From Deinococcus sp. Leaf326 (GTDB lineage Bacteria; Deinococcota; Deinococci; Deinococcales; Deinococcaceae), in the NCBI RefSeq assembly GCF_001424185.1, contig NZ_LMOM01000032.1, forward strand, positions 186,001 to 250,000: a DNA stretch of 64,000 nucleotides, written 5' to 3'. The notes under the pieces are model-generated. The model was given only the letters and a program-made list of their open reading frames with translations, searched no databases and was not told the origin of the DNA. This document shows, in pieces, positions 28,746 to 36,309 of this stretch. How positions within the stretch are numbered: position 1 is the first letter of the stretch; each line of letters begins with the position of its first letter. The position numbers and the translations under genes are program-made.

Positions 28746-29726
28746 TCAGACGCCGGGCGAGCCGTAGAAGTAGCGGGGGTCCTCGACGAACAGGCCGTAC
28801 CGCATCCGGCCCTGCCACTGCCACTGGTCCGGGTTCTGGCGCTGAATCTTCTCAGGCGCACCAGGGGCCGTCCGCATCAGCACGATCATGCCGCTTTCCG
28901 CCTGACCCACCGTGGGGCGCATGAACCACGCGCGGCGGTTGGTCTGGAACGGCACCGGCACCACGTTGATGTTGAACAGGCCACGCGGCCCCACCGGGTT
29001 GATCACGCCTTCGTTCTTGTTGTCGGCCACGCTGGCATAGCTCTTGACGAGCTGATGCGCGTAGGCTTCCAGGTCTGGATGGACGAACAGATCGAAGTCG
29101 GTCACGTTCAGCAGGGGGTGCAGGTCGCCGCCGTCATCGTAGATGCCGCTGCGGAAGTAGCTGATGGCCTGGCTGATGGCCGTTTCACTCAGGGCCACCG
29201 CCGTCGCCGGGGTGTTGCCGTAGCTCAGCCCGCTCAGGCCCGCCGGGTGGGCGGTGCTCAGCAGGGGTACGCCGTCGCGCACATCGCGCAGGGTGTTCAG
29301 GGTGAACGCCGTGTTGATGAACGTGTCGGTGATGTCGAGTTCCAGCATCTTCGGCCCGCGCTCAGCGAACTTCGGGGCGAGGCTGGTCACGTAGCCGTAC
29401 CCGTTCGCGGCGTCGTCTTCCATCTGCTCACGGCTGACGGCCATGATGCCCTTGACGAGCTTGATGGGCACCTGCATGTCGCGCACCTTCTCGGGGCGGA
29501 CGACGGGCGCTTCCTGGATGCCTTCGGCTACTTCGCCCCAGTTGCCGCGCAGGGTGGTGATGGTGCCTTTCCAGTACCCGCGCGTGGTGGGAATCTCGCG
29601 GGTGAGGCGCTTGAGTAGGGTGTTCGGTCCCTTCAGGTACTCGATCTGCTTGTCGAAGTACCGCTTGTTGAAGTCGCCGTTGAACTGATCGGGCAGTGTG
29701 CCGGTGGTCCAGACAGGGGTTGCCAT
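28746..29726 (-). CDS. Major capsid protein
   Basis: A 326-residue protein with features of an HK97-fold coat: an N-terminal helical arm (FNKRYFDKQIEYLKG), an E-loop-like strand pair, a spine-helix region, and an A-domain with LNVTDFDLFVHPDLEAYAHQLVKS followed by GLFNINVVPVPF and the C-terminal strands. A ribosome-binding site (CGGAGG) lies 13 nt upstream. It follows the scaffold and decoration-type genes and is terminated by its own hairpin, consistent with the most abundant product. The fold is inferred from pattern and position. Confidence 0.8.
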   Translation of the reverse strand: MATPVWTTGTLPDQFNGDFNKRYFDKQIEYLKGPNTLLKRLTREIPTTRGYWKGTITTLRGNWGEVAEGIQEAPVVRPEKVRDMQVPIKLVKGIMAVSREQMEDDAANGYGYVTSLAPKFAERGPKMLELDITDTFINTAFTLNTLRDVRDGVPLLSTAHPAGLSGLSYGNTPATAVALSETAISQAISYFRSGIYDDGGDLHPLLNVTDFDLFVHPDLEAYAHQLVKSYASVADNKNEGVINPVGPRGLFNINVVPVPFQTNRRAWFMRPTVGQAESGMIVLMRTAPGAPEKIQRQNPDQWQWQGRMRYGLFVEDPRYFYGSPGV

Positions 29727-29763
29727 AAAGTGTCAAATCCTCCGCGAAATAAAGTGCAAATCG

Positions 29764-30237
29764 TTAACGGGCGAGCAGTTGAACGAACAGACCCACGTTG
29801 GTATCCCCGACCGCGCCGCGCGCCAGAGTCGTCCCGTTCACAGCCACCGTGCGGAACACGGCGTTGGTCGTGTCGGTCAGCAGCACCGTGTGGAATCCGG
29901 TCGTGGCGTCCTTGCCCAAGCCGTAGGTCACGCCGGGCTTGATGAGTGCGGCGGTCGCGGCGGCACCGGTGGCCGTGACCTCGAAGATCATGGTTCCGTT
30001 CGGGTCCACGTACGGGATCTTCAGGTCCACGCGCATTCCGCTGTCCTGCGCGGCCAGCTTGTTGCGGGCAGTAGCGGCACCTGCGCCCACAGCGGTCTCG
30101 ACGTAATCGCCGTTCGCGTCGGGGCTGATGAGGTTGCCCAGCTTGAAGGACGCGCCGGCGGCCTGCTTGCCCAGAAGGCCGTGATGCTGGCTGTACTCGG
30201 TGTGTTGCAGGATGCTCTTAATGGGGAGCGTTGCCAT
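29764..30237 (-). CDS. Probable capsid decoration or minor capsid protein
   Basis: A 157-residue, Ala/Thr/Gly-rich, beta-strand protein (FKLGNLISPDANGDYVETAVGAG, then TMIFEVTATG). Proteins of this look placed directly before the coat gene are often head decoration proteins. A strong stem-loop lies in its 5' leader at 30270-30298, and GGAGGAC is 8-14 nt upstream of the ATG. Confidence 0.55.
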   Translation of the reverse strand: MATLPIKSILQHTEYSQHHGLLGKQAAGASFKLGNLISPDANGDYVETAVGAGAATARNKLAAQDSGMRVDLKIPYVDPNGTMIFEVTATGAAATAALIKPGVTYGLGKDATTGFHTVLLTDTTNAVFRTVAVNGTTLARGAVGDTNVGLFVQLLAR

Positions 30238-30269
30238 AAGTTTTCAGTCCTCCAGAGGGTGAAATGTTT

Positions 30270-30298
30270 ACAGGGCCAGTCTGTGTCACTGGCCCTGT
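30270..30298 (-). other. Strong stem-loop between two head genes
   Basis: ACAGGGCCAGT and ACTGGCCCTGT form an 11-bp perfect stem with a 7-nt loop. No T-run follows on the minus strand, so it is more likely an RNA-processing or stabilising structure, or a partial terminator, than a full stop. Confidence 0.6.
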
Positions 30299-30316
30299 CC
30301 GTCTAGCACGCGATTT

Positions 30317-30799
30317 TCAGAGGTTGCCGAGCTTTTCCAGCGTGGTCGTTACTTCCGTGGTGAAGTCCACGTCCGCGTCGGGGTTGATCTTGCGCTGCTC
30401 CTTGCGGCGGAAGGATTCGCCCAACTTGCGGTTCTCGGCGTGAATCTCGTCTACGAGTTCCTGCGGTGCCCACATGAGGGTCATGCCCCCAAGGGTCTGT
30501 ACTCGGTCGGCCTTCTTGTCGAACTCGATGTACACGCCGAAGTCTTTTTCCTGGGGGAAATACTGACCACGCCCCATGACCTCGACTTCTTTGGGGTCCA
30601 CGAGTTTGTACCCGTCCGCGCGGTAGTCGCCCACGGTGCCGTCGCCTACGCCTTGACGTGCCCAGAGGCAGGTCCGGCCGCTGCCCTTGCGGGCCTGTGC
30701 GTAGAGTTGGCTGTTCCGGCCATCGGCCACGCCCTTGCCGAAGGGGTTGCGTTCACGCTGGAAGCTGGCAGTGGTCGGGGGGGTAGGGGCGGTCATCAT
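30317..30799 (-). CDS. Phage head-region protein of unknown function
   Basis: A 160-residue charged protein starting MMTAPTPPTTASFQRERNPFG. The C-terminal 55 residues (WAPQELVDEIHAENRKLGESFRRKEQRKI) are a probable helix. It overlaps the scaffold gene by ATGA and lies between it and the decoration-type gene. Not recognised; a minor head or scaffold-partner protein is possible. Confidence 0.55.
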   Translation of the reverse strand: MMTAPTPPTTASFQRERNPFGKGVADGRNSQLYAQARKGSGRTCLWARQGVGDGTVGDYRADGYKLVDPKEVEVMGRGQYFPQEKDFGVYIEFDKKADRVQTLGGMTLMWAPQELVDEIHAENRKLGESFRRKEQRKINPDADVDFTTEVTTTLEKLGNL

Positions 30800-31587
30800 T
30801 TACCTCCGTACTTGCTGGGGTTGTTCCAGGCGTCTTGCATGGCCTGTTCGACCCAGGCGGGGTTGCTCCAGTTCTGCGAGCTGGCGGGCAGGCTGGAGGT
30901 GCCACCTCGGCTCACGCTGCGCACGGCGGGCGGTGCATCAGGACGTACGGGAGCATTCGGCGGCGCAGCCTTACCGGAGAGCACGCGGGTTCCCACTGCC
31001 GCCCGGATCAGCAGGTTGCGGAAGACGGGATCGGCCAGCGCGCGGGCGCGGGTTGTGGCGTCGGCACCCTGTAGGGCCTCGTTCGCCACAGCGTCTAGTG
31101 CCTCATCGCTCACGAGGTCGCCGTGCTGCCGGCCTTCCTGCCGGTACTGCTGTTCCACTTGGCCGATCTGCTGGGCGGCCTGATACTCGGCGCGGATGTT
31201 GGCTTCGCGTTGCTGCCAGCGGTGGCTTTCGCTCTCCTGGTCAAGTTGCCGCCGGAACTGGCGCAACTCGGCGCGGGCCTGCGCGTCATAGGTGGCCCGG
31301 TCCTCGAGGTCGTCCAGCTTGGCCGTGTTCTCGGGGCGGTCGTACGGGTCCACCCACGCCGGGGGCGGGGCGGGCTGGTTCGCACGCTCGAACTGCTGGC
31401 GTTGCAGCTCGGCGTTCTGGCGCATCTGGTCGGCCAGATCGGCCACAGCCTTATACGGGTCGGGCGCGGGCTGAACGGGGGGAGTCTCCGGGACTTCGGG
31501 AGTCTCGGGAACCTCCTGTTCAACTTCCAGTTCTGGAGTCTGTGGCTCGAACTCGCTGTCCATGAGATTGTCGTCGGGTAGCATCAT
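30796..31587 (-). CDS. Probable scaffold protein
   Basis: A 263-residue protein with the composition of a scaffold: a very acidic N-terminus rich in Glu and Pro, a long Gln/Arg/Glu helix (about residues 50-150, e.g. ELRQFRRQLDQESESHRWQQREANI), and a C-terminal tail with aromatic residues. It is encoded between portal and capsid, the usual place. The transcript starts 2 nt before ATGATG; either of the two ATGs could be used. Confidence 0.7.
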   Translation of the reverse strand: MMLPDDNLMDSEFEPQTPELEVEQEVPETPEVPETPPVQPAPDPYKAVADLADQMRQNAELQRQQFERANQPAPPPAWVDPYDRPENTAKLDDLEDRATYDAQARAELRQFRRQLDQESESHRWQQREANIRAEYQAAQQIGQVEQQYRQEGRQHGDLVSDEALDAVANEALQGADATTRARALADPVFRNLLIRAAVGTRVLSGKAAPPNAPVRPDAPPAVRSVSRGGTSSLPASSQNWSNPAWVEQAMQDAWNNPSKYGGK

Positions 31588-31627
31588 GTGCCCTCATGGT
31601 TCATCTGAGGAGCAATTCGGCTGGCAC
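31588..31627 (-). promoter_or_regulatory. Late promoter element Pe, scaffold-capsid operon
   Basis: GTGCCAGCC at 31627-31619, a 17-nt spacer, AACCAT as -10-like box. The predicted start 6 nt later is 2 nt before the ATG at 31587, so the motif-to-ATG distance is 31 rather than 29. Confidence 0.7.
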
Positions 31628-31637
31628 GCCCGAAAAG

Positions 31638-31856
31638 CTATTCCGCCGGGTCCTGAGCCCACTCCTGCAAGCGGTCCCACAGGTCCGCCATCCCGTCCGC
31701 CTTGCCCTTGAGGAACGTCACCTGATCAAGCGTCGTCGCCCCCGGCTTGATGCCCTCATGGACGGCCAGGACCGCCATCTGGACCTCTTCGCCCACTGGC
31801 CCTTCCAAGTAGCGCAGCGCGTCCCGCAGAGCCCGGCGGCCCTCAGCGGAGAGCAT
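31638..31856 (-). CDS. Small phage protein of unknown function
   Basis: A 72-residue helical protein (EGRRALRDALRYLEG, QVTFLKGKADGMADLWDRL). GGGAGAGG lies 5 nt upstream of the ATG. It overlaps the preceding 55-codon gene by 14 nt and is the last gene of the portal transcript. Function unknown. Confidence 0.65.
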   Translation of the reverse strand: MLSAEGRRALRDALRYLEGPVGEEVQMAVLAVHEGIKPGATTLDQVTFLKGKADGMADLWDRLQEWAQDPAE

Positions 31857-32010
31857 TGACCTCTCCCTTGCGCCTCTTAGTTTCTAAAGAATCCGACTCC
31901 GCTGCACCGAGCAAGCTGAGCAGGGGAAGTGTGGTCGGGCCTGGGTCCGGCTGCTTGAAACGCCGTTGGACAATCCGATCAAGCACGCGGATATAGAGAG
32001 TTTCGCGCAT
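31843..32010 (-). CDS. 55-residue coupled small protein after the portal gene
   Basis: Its ATG shares one base with the portal stop (TGATG at 32012-32008) and the frame runs MRETLYIRVLDRIVQRRFKQ to a TGA at 31845, giving 55 residues. It fills the otherwise empty space between portal and the 72-residue gene, and overlaps the latter. Coding status rests on this exact fit. Confidence 0.5.
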   Translation of the reverse strand: MRETLYIRVLDRIVQRRFKQPDPGPTTLPLLSLLGAAESDSLETKRRKGEVNALR

Positions 32011-33914
32011 CAGTTGAACCCGCCCGCATCAGGCAGAGGATTGCCCCCCGGCACGCTCGTCACGGTCCCGTCACCCCGCACCGGCTCATTCATGCTCATC
32101 CCCATGCCCTGCTGGCCCTGCGCCTGGGGATTCATGCCCAGCAGCATCTGACTCGTTACCATCGCGTTCTCCCCAGTCGGGATGACGTTCGGGTCACGCT
32201 GCGGACTCTCACCCAAGAGTTTCACCCACTCCTGCACCCCTAGCGCCTCCAACCTCATCCGGCGGGACTCGTACAGGGCCACAACCGCAGGCTGCCCGAG
32301 TCGAGAGTACGGGGCCAACTTCTGCCAGTAGTCGTCCACGATCATCATGGCTTCCTGGCTGGCCTGCATCCGGAGCATCTGGTCCGCCTGCGAGGTCATG
32401 CCGCGCGGCGCCCACCGCAAGGCATCCCACTGGGGCTGGGTGATGAAGTATTCCGTGCTGCCGTGCTGCACTGTGAAGCTCTGGTCGCTGAAGGGGCGGG
32501 CGATGTACTTGCGGTAGATTCCCGCATTCCGCCGGAGGAATACCGACAGGTCCTCCCGGAGCTGCTGCAACATCATGTTCTCTTTCCCGCTGCGTCCCTC
32601 CTGGGCCAGCCGGTGCTCTGTGGCAGAGCGGTACGTCTGCATGGGCGTCATGGTGATACTCGCAACGTTGGCATACTGCTCGTTCTGGTTCATGCGCTGC
32701 GTGATGGCGGGCGGGGTGGGGTTGATGTGGATGGCCCGCACCGCCTCCGCTGTCCCGCGCCGCCAGAAAATCTCACCCGGTCGGGGCCGCACCGCGCCGC
32801 CGCGCTGCTGTGCACGCGCCTTGAACAACTTCCCGGCGCTGCTCATCTCGTCCATCTCCCACATCGGGGCGGTGGCCGCGAAGTCCGCTTCGGCGGCGGC
32901 CGAGTTGAGCATGTCGTTGGCGAACTGAATGTCCTTGAGCGTGTTCGGGAACCCGACCCCGTACGCCACGTTGGAACTGCGGTCAATGCGCAGCAGCGTG
33001 AACGGGAACCCGTCCCCCCACCGCTCGGCCCGGAGCGGCAGAATGTCTGTCTGCGCCTGCCGGGCGCACACCACGCGCCACATCTCGGACTCCTCGTTCG
33101 GCCGGGGCCGCACCCGAATGTAGACCTCGAGCAGGTCCACGTTCGCGCTCTCGCGGCTGGCCCACCCCTCGTTCTGAGAGAGCCAGAGGTTTTCCTTCTC
33201 GACCTCGGCCCCGTCCTGCGTGGCCCAGGACGCCCCACTGCCCAGCTTCTTCACGGCCTCCAGGTCATAGACCCCGGCCAGGGCCTGATCCCGCACCCAC
33301 CGCAAGGGCTCCGTGAACTGCTGCGCGACCATCGTGCATTGCTCGATGTTTCGCGGGGCGTGCGGGGACAGCAGCAGGTCTTCGATACTCACGACGTCTG
33401 GGTCCAGGCGGCCGTCCACCACGCCGTCGCGGAGCACGCCCGTCCCGGTGATGACGGTATCCAAGAGGGCAGAGGACAGCGTGTTCGGGAAAGACACGTC
33501 GCGCAGCTCCTGACTCAGCGCCAGGGCGGCATGGTGGGCCACGTCGCCCGCCTCACCACCGTCTACCTCGGCAGAAGCGAAGGGCTCGACGTTCAATGCC
33601 CCGAACAGGGAGGCGTGCGCCTGGTTGACGCGGCTCATGGTCAGGGGCGTCCGGATGACCGTCATGTCGGCCATCGGCAGGTCTGCGGGGTCGTACGGCT
33701 CCATGCGGAAATCCCGGCGGGCCTGCTTGGCGAGAGCCACCAGACCCGCGCGGGCGCTCTCGGCGTCCAATACCTCGGGCGTGATCGCCAGCCGCAGGCG
33801 TTTTACGGTGTCGTCGTCGGGGAGGGCTTTGCCGCTCCGGGCGGGGCGCAGGCCCGGCCTCAGTTCGGGGTAGTCCTGGCCCTCATCCCAGAAATCGCGG
33901 TCGCCGTAGGTCAT
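32010..33914 (-). CDS. Portal protein
   Basis: A 634-residue protein of the podovirus head-tail connector type. Characteristic are the N-terminal KQARRDFRMEPYDPADLP, the middle ISIEDLL-like segment (VVSIEDLLLSPHAPRN), a wing with YIRVRPRPNEESEMWRVV, the stem region GVGFPNTLKDIQFANDMLNSAAAE, and a long C-terminal helix ahead of a Gln/Met/Gly-rich tail. It forms the dodecameric DNA gate of the capsid. It starts leaderless 29 nt after a late promoter element and heads a three-gene transcript. Confidence 0.85.
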   Translation of the reverse strand: MTYGDRDFWDEGQDYPELRPGLRPARSGKALPDDDTVKRLRLAITPEVLDAESARAGLVALAKQARRDFRMEPYDPADLPMADMTVIRTPLTMSRVNQAHASLFGALNVEPFASAEVDGGEAGDVAHHAALALSQELRDVSFPNTLSSALLDTVITGTGVLRDGVVDGRLDPDVVSIEDLLLSPHAPRNIEQCTMVAQQFTEPLRWVRDQALAGVYDLEAVKKLGSGASWATQDGAEVEKENLWLSQNEGWASRESANVDLLEVYIRVRPRPNEESEMWRVVCARQAQTDILPLRAERWGDGFPFTLLRIDRSSNVAYGVGFPNTLKDIQFANDMLNSAAAEADFAATAPMWEMDEMSSAGKLFKARAQQRGGAVRPRPGEIFWRRGTAEAVRAIHINPTPPAITQRMNQNEQYANVASITMTPMQTYRSATEHRLAQEGRSGKENMMLQQLREDLSVFLRRNAGIYRKYIARPFSDQSFTVQHGSTEYFITQPQWDALRWAPRGMTSQADQMLRMQASQEAMMIVDDYWQKLAPYSRLGQPAVVALYESRRMRLEALGVQEWVKLLGESPQRDPNVIPTGENAMVTSQMLLGMNPQAQGQQGMGMSMNEPVRGDGTVTSVPGGNPLPDAGGFN

Positions 33915-33952
33915 GCCCTCATGCTGGGGGGCGGCTCAGGGACGGCTGGCAC
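33915..33952 (-). promoter_or_regulatory. Late promoter element Pf, portal transcript
   Basis: GTGCCAGCC at 33952-33944, a 17-nt spacer, CAGCAT as -10-like box, 6 nt, then ATG at 33914. It fills exactly the gap between the tailspike stop and the portal start. Confidence 0.8.
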
Positions 33953-33954
33953 GC

Positions 33955-35949
33955 CTATTCCGCCCCAGCCACCCACGCCGCCCACGCCACCTTCAGGGTC
34001 TGCCCGCTGGCCGGCGCAGGCTCGGCGCCAATCACGAGATTCACCCCATCCTGACCGCTGACGAATACGCGCTGCCCCGCCGCCGGCGTCTGCATCATGG
34101 TCAGCAGCACCCGCTCGGGGGGAGCGAACAGGCCGTGCGGCACGATCACGTTGCCGCTACTCGTCACCAACGCCGTCCCGCTGCTGCGGTTCAACTTGTT
34201 GTTCTGGTCCAGCACGCGCCCCGTCATCCGACTGTTGACCCCGACCAACCCAATGGCCCCCGCATAGTTGCCCGTAATCCGGGTCGTCCCGTACGTGTTG
34301 TAATCGCTCGTCCCGGACTCCCGGATGGCCGGCGCCAGCCCGCCCCCACCCGCCCGGTCGCGCGCCTCAGCCATGTAATGGATCGTTTCGCCCTTCTCAC
34401 AGAAACTGCTGTTGTCGATGAAGATGTCCGGGTAGCTGAACGTGTCGGCCGCCTGCCCGGTCTTGCCCGGCCAGTTGATGCGGTTGTTGTCGGCAAACGT
34501 CGCCCCCGACGCGATGACCACCCGTGCACCACCCTGGAGGCGGATTGCCCCACGCGCGCACCAGTAGGCGTGCAGCGCCCCGATCCGGCCCCGGCTGCCG
34601 TTGACCGTGATGCCCCATCCGGACGGGATGTTCTCATAGCTGCCGTCAATTCGCACCCCGGCACCGATGTAGAAATCATTCGCGTTCGCCGTGCACCAGA
34701 TGCCACCGTTGCCGGTGCCTGCATTGCTGGCGCTGGGGATGACGTCCAGGTCGTCCACCTGGATGTTCGGTGCGTCCAGCATGAGGCTGTAATCGCGGGA
34801 GTGGCCGTAGAAGTAGCCGCCCATGACGCGGCTGTCGCTCGCCTGAATCCACAGGGACGCCCCGGACAACACTCCGACCTGCACGAGCGCGCCATAACAC
34901 TCGGCAGTGCCACTCGAGCGGATGTGGATACCCGCCACGCTGCCGTAATACGTGGTGGTCGGGATGCCCTGGGCGTTGGTCACCCACTCGTAGTTGTAGA
35001 CATCCACGCCCTGAATCTTGAGGAAGGTCGTGTCCCAGTATTCGATCTGGGGGACGGTGGTCACGACCTGCTCACGCCAGAAGCGGATACCCCGGAGCAC
35101 GATGTCCTTATGGACCTGGCCGTTGTTGGCGCACTGGAGCTGCTTGATGTCCTGGGTGGTGCGCAGGGTGGCGGCGCCCTGGTCGCTGTAGAACACGATG
35201 CCGGGCGGGTGGTTGAGCGTGCCGTCATGGCTGTAGTCCCCGCCGGGCAGGTAGACGGACGCAATACCGCGCGCTGCGGCGCAGTTCAGGGCGCGCTGAA
35301 TGCCGAGGGTGTTGGCGGCCGGGGTGCCGCCGGGGCGTGCGCCGCCCCACTGGGCGTTCAGGACGAGGCCAGAGATGTTGCGGCGCAGGGTGAGGTTCGC
35401 GGCGGCGTCGAAGGTGATGACGTTGTCGGCCGTCTCGCGGGCCACGACCGTGAAGGTGCCGCCCTGGTATTGGTCCTGCACGATGACGGTCTGTCCGGTG
35501 ATGAGGGGCACGGAGGCAGCAACCGCGAGGGTGGCGAACTGGAGGCGGGCGGTGGCGGCGTCCACGATGCCCCCGGCAATCTGGCGGGTGTCGGCCTGGC
35601 TGCCGTATTGCCCGCCCTGGGTCTTGCTTTCTGCGATGTTGCCGCCCGTGAGGGTGCCGGAGAGCAGGACGGTGCGGACATAGCGCACGGGGGCGCTGAT
35701 GTTCTCGGGCTGGTCGCCGGGGCTGACGGTGACGTAGGTTTCCCAGGAGGTATCCGGGGGGGTGAACAGGTGGTCCGGCTTGCTGCCATCGGAGACGGCG
35801 TTGCTGATCTGGATGGCGACAAGGAAGTCGGGGCCGATGAGGGTCACTTTGACCCCTGTCACTTGGTCGTTGGTGGCGCGCGTGGGGCCGGTAGCTGGCC
35901 CCGTGACCGGGTAGGCGTTGAACGCGGGGTAGCTCGACGGCGTCAGCAT
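33955..35949 (-). CDS. Tailspike-like protein with parallel beta-helix
   Basis: A 664-residue protein. The first 160 residues are a beta-rich head-binding part. About residues 205-520 have pectate-lyase/right-handed beta-helix character: an ALNCAAARGIASVYLPGGDY opening typical of phage tailspikes, then short strands and Asn/Gly turns (IHIRSSGTAECYGALVQVG, GGYFYGHSRDYSLML, GIWCTANANDFYIGAG). A C-terminal trimer-type domain follows. It would recognise or cleave host surface polysaccharide. It lies apart from the other tail genes, as an own transcript. I use the ATG at 35949, 29 nt after the promoter element. Confidence 0.8.
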   Translation of the reverse strand: MLTPSSYPAFNAYPVTGPATGPTRATNDQVTGVKVTLIGPDFLVAIQISNAVSDGSKPDHLFTPPDTSWETYVTVSPGDQPENISAPVRYVRTVLLSGTLTGGNIAESKTQGGQYGSQADTRQIAGGIVDAATARLQFATLAVAASVPLITGQTVIVQDQYQGGTFTVVARETADNVITFDAAANLTLRRNISGLVLNAQWGGARPGGTPAANTLGIQRALNCAAARGIASVYLPGGDYSHDGTLNHPPGIVFYSDQGAATLRTTQDIKQLQCANNGQVHKDIVLRGIRFWREQVVTTVPQIEYWDTTFLKIQGVDVYNYEWVTNAQGIPTTTYYGSVAGIHIRSSGTAECYGALVQVGVLSGASLWIQASDSRVMGGYFYGHSRDYSLMLDAPNIQVDDLDVIPSASNAGTGNGGIWCTANANDFYIGAGVRIDGSYENIPSGWGITVNGSRGRIGALHAYWCARGAIRLQGGARVVIASGATFADNNRINWPGKTGQAADTFSYPDIFIDNSSFCEKGETIHYMAEARDRAGGGGLAPAIRESGTSDYNTYGTTRITGNYAGAIGLVGVNSRMTGRVLDQNNKLNRSSGTALVTSSGNVIVPHGLFAPPERVLLTMMQTPAAGQRVFVSGQDGVNLVIGAEPAPASGQTLKVAWAAWVAGAE

Positions 35950-35987
35950 GAGGGCAGCATGGGGGAGGGCTGCGGGCAGGCTGGCAC
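35950..35987 (-). promoter_or_regulatory. Late promoter element Pg, tailspike
   Basis: GTGCCAGCC at 35987-35979, a 17-nt spacer, CATGCT as -10-like box, 6 nt, then ATG at 35949. It directly follows the terminator of the tRNA-bearing transcript. Confidence 0.8.
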
Positions 35988-35989
35988 AC

Positions 35990-36012
35990 AAGAAAACCGC
36001 CCCGGAGGGCGG
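35990..36012 (-). terminator. Rho-independent terminator after the tRNA-like genes
   Basis: On the minus strand CCGCCC, loop TCCG and GGGCGG are followed by TTTTCTTG. It ends the terminase/tRNA transcript. Confidence 0.85.
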
Positions 36013-36019
36013 CTATTTG

Positions 36020-36105
36020 CTCGGGGTACAGGATTCGAACCTGTGATGCCTTGCGGCATTAGCGCCTTGAGGGCGCGTAGCGTACACCACACCGCCTATC
36101 CCCAT
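36020..36105 (-). tRNA. tRNA-like gene, long variable arm, apparent UCA anticodon
   Basis: An 86-nt type II tRNA shape. The T-arm is perfect (ACAGG-TTCGAAT-CCTGT), the D-stem GGCG/CGCT pairs with one wobble, and the variable arm ATGCC-GCAA-GGCAT is a clean hairpin. The anticodon stem CGCGC/GCGCT has one mismatch and its loop reads CCTCAAG. This puts TCA at 34-36, which would read UGA, but gives C instead of the near-universal U at position 33. The acceptor stem pairs only GGGG with CCCC plus one wobble. No CCA is encoded. It may be decayed or unusually edited; the amino acid is unassigned. Confidence 0.6.
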
Positions 36106-36162
36106 ATGAGCCGCTGTTCTTCCCCACTCCCTACCGAAGTAAGGCTCGCGTCTAAGTGGTCT

Positions 36163-36265
36163 CAGGCAAGGAGGGATTCGAACCCTCGGATAAGGGGACC
36201 TCGTGTCTGCGCCCACGTCCCCCACACACATCGCAGATTGGTTTAAGCCTCTCACCCACTTGCCT
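36163..36265 (-). tRNA. tRNA-like gene with enlarged central region
   Basis: A 103-nt tRNA-like element. The acceptor stem AGGCAAG/CTTGCCT pairs at all seven positions, the T-arm is perfect (GAGGG-TTCGAAT-CCCTC), the D-stem is GGT/ACC, and position 73 is G as in serine tRNAs. Between D- and T-arms lie 52 nt, 13 or more beyond a normal type II tRNA, and I cannot place a normal 5-bp, 7-nt anticodon arm. TCTGCG/CGCAGA and GGGGAC/GTCCCC can pair but interleave, as in a pseudoknot. It is co-oriented with the other tRNA-like gene. Confidence 0.6.
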
Positions 36266-36309
36266 GGGTCGGACGGGAACTCCCATCCCCACGCGCATTC
36301 TACCATTTT

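Noticed and set aside
32463..34061. 532-codon plus-strand frame over the portal gene
   Set aside because: Shadow frame; the portal protein is recognisable on the other strand.
33913..36246. 777-codon open frame on the plus strand
   Set aside because: It is antisense to the tailspike gene and both tRNA-like genes and has low-complexity, shadow-type sequence; the minus-strand gene has a clear fold, start and promoter.
36154..36246. Plus-strand reading of the tRNA-like genes
   Set aside because: The T-loop TTCGAAT and the stem order are correct only on the minus strand.
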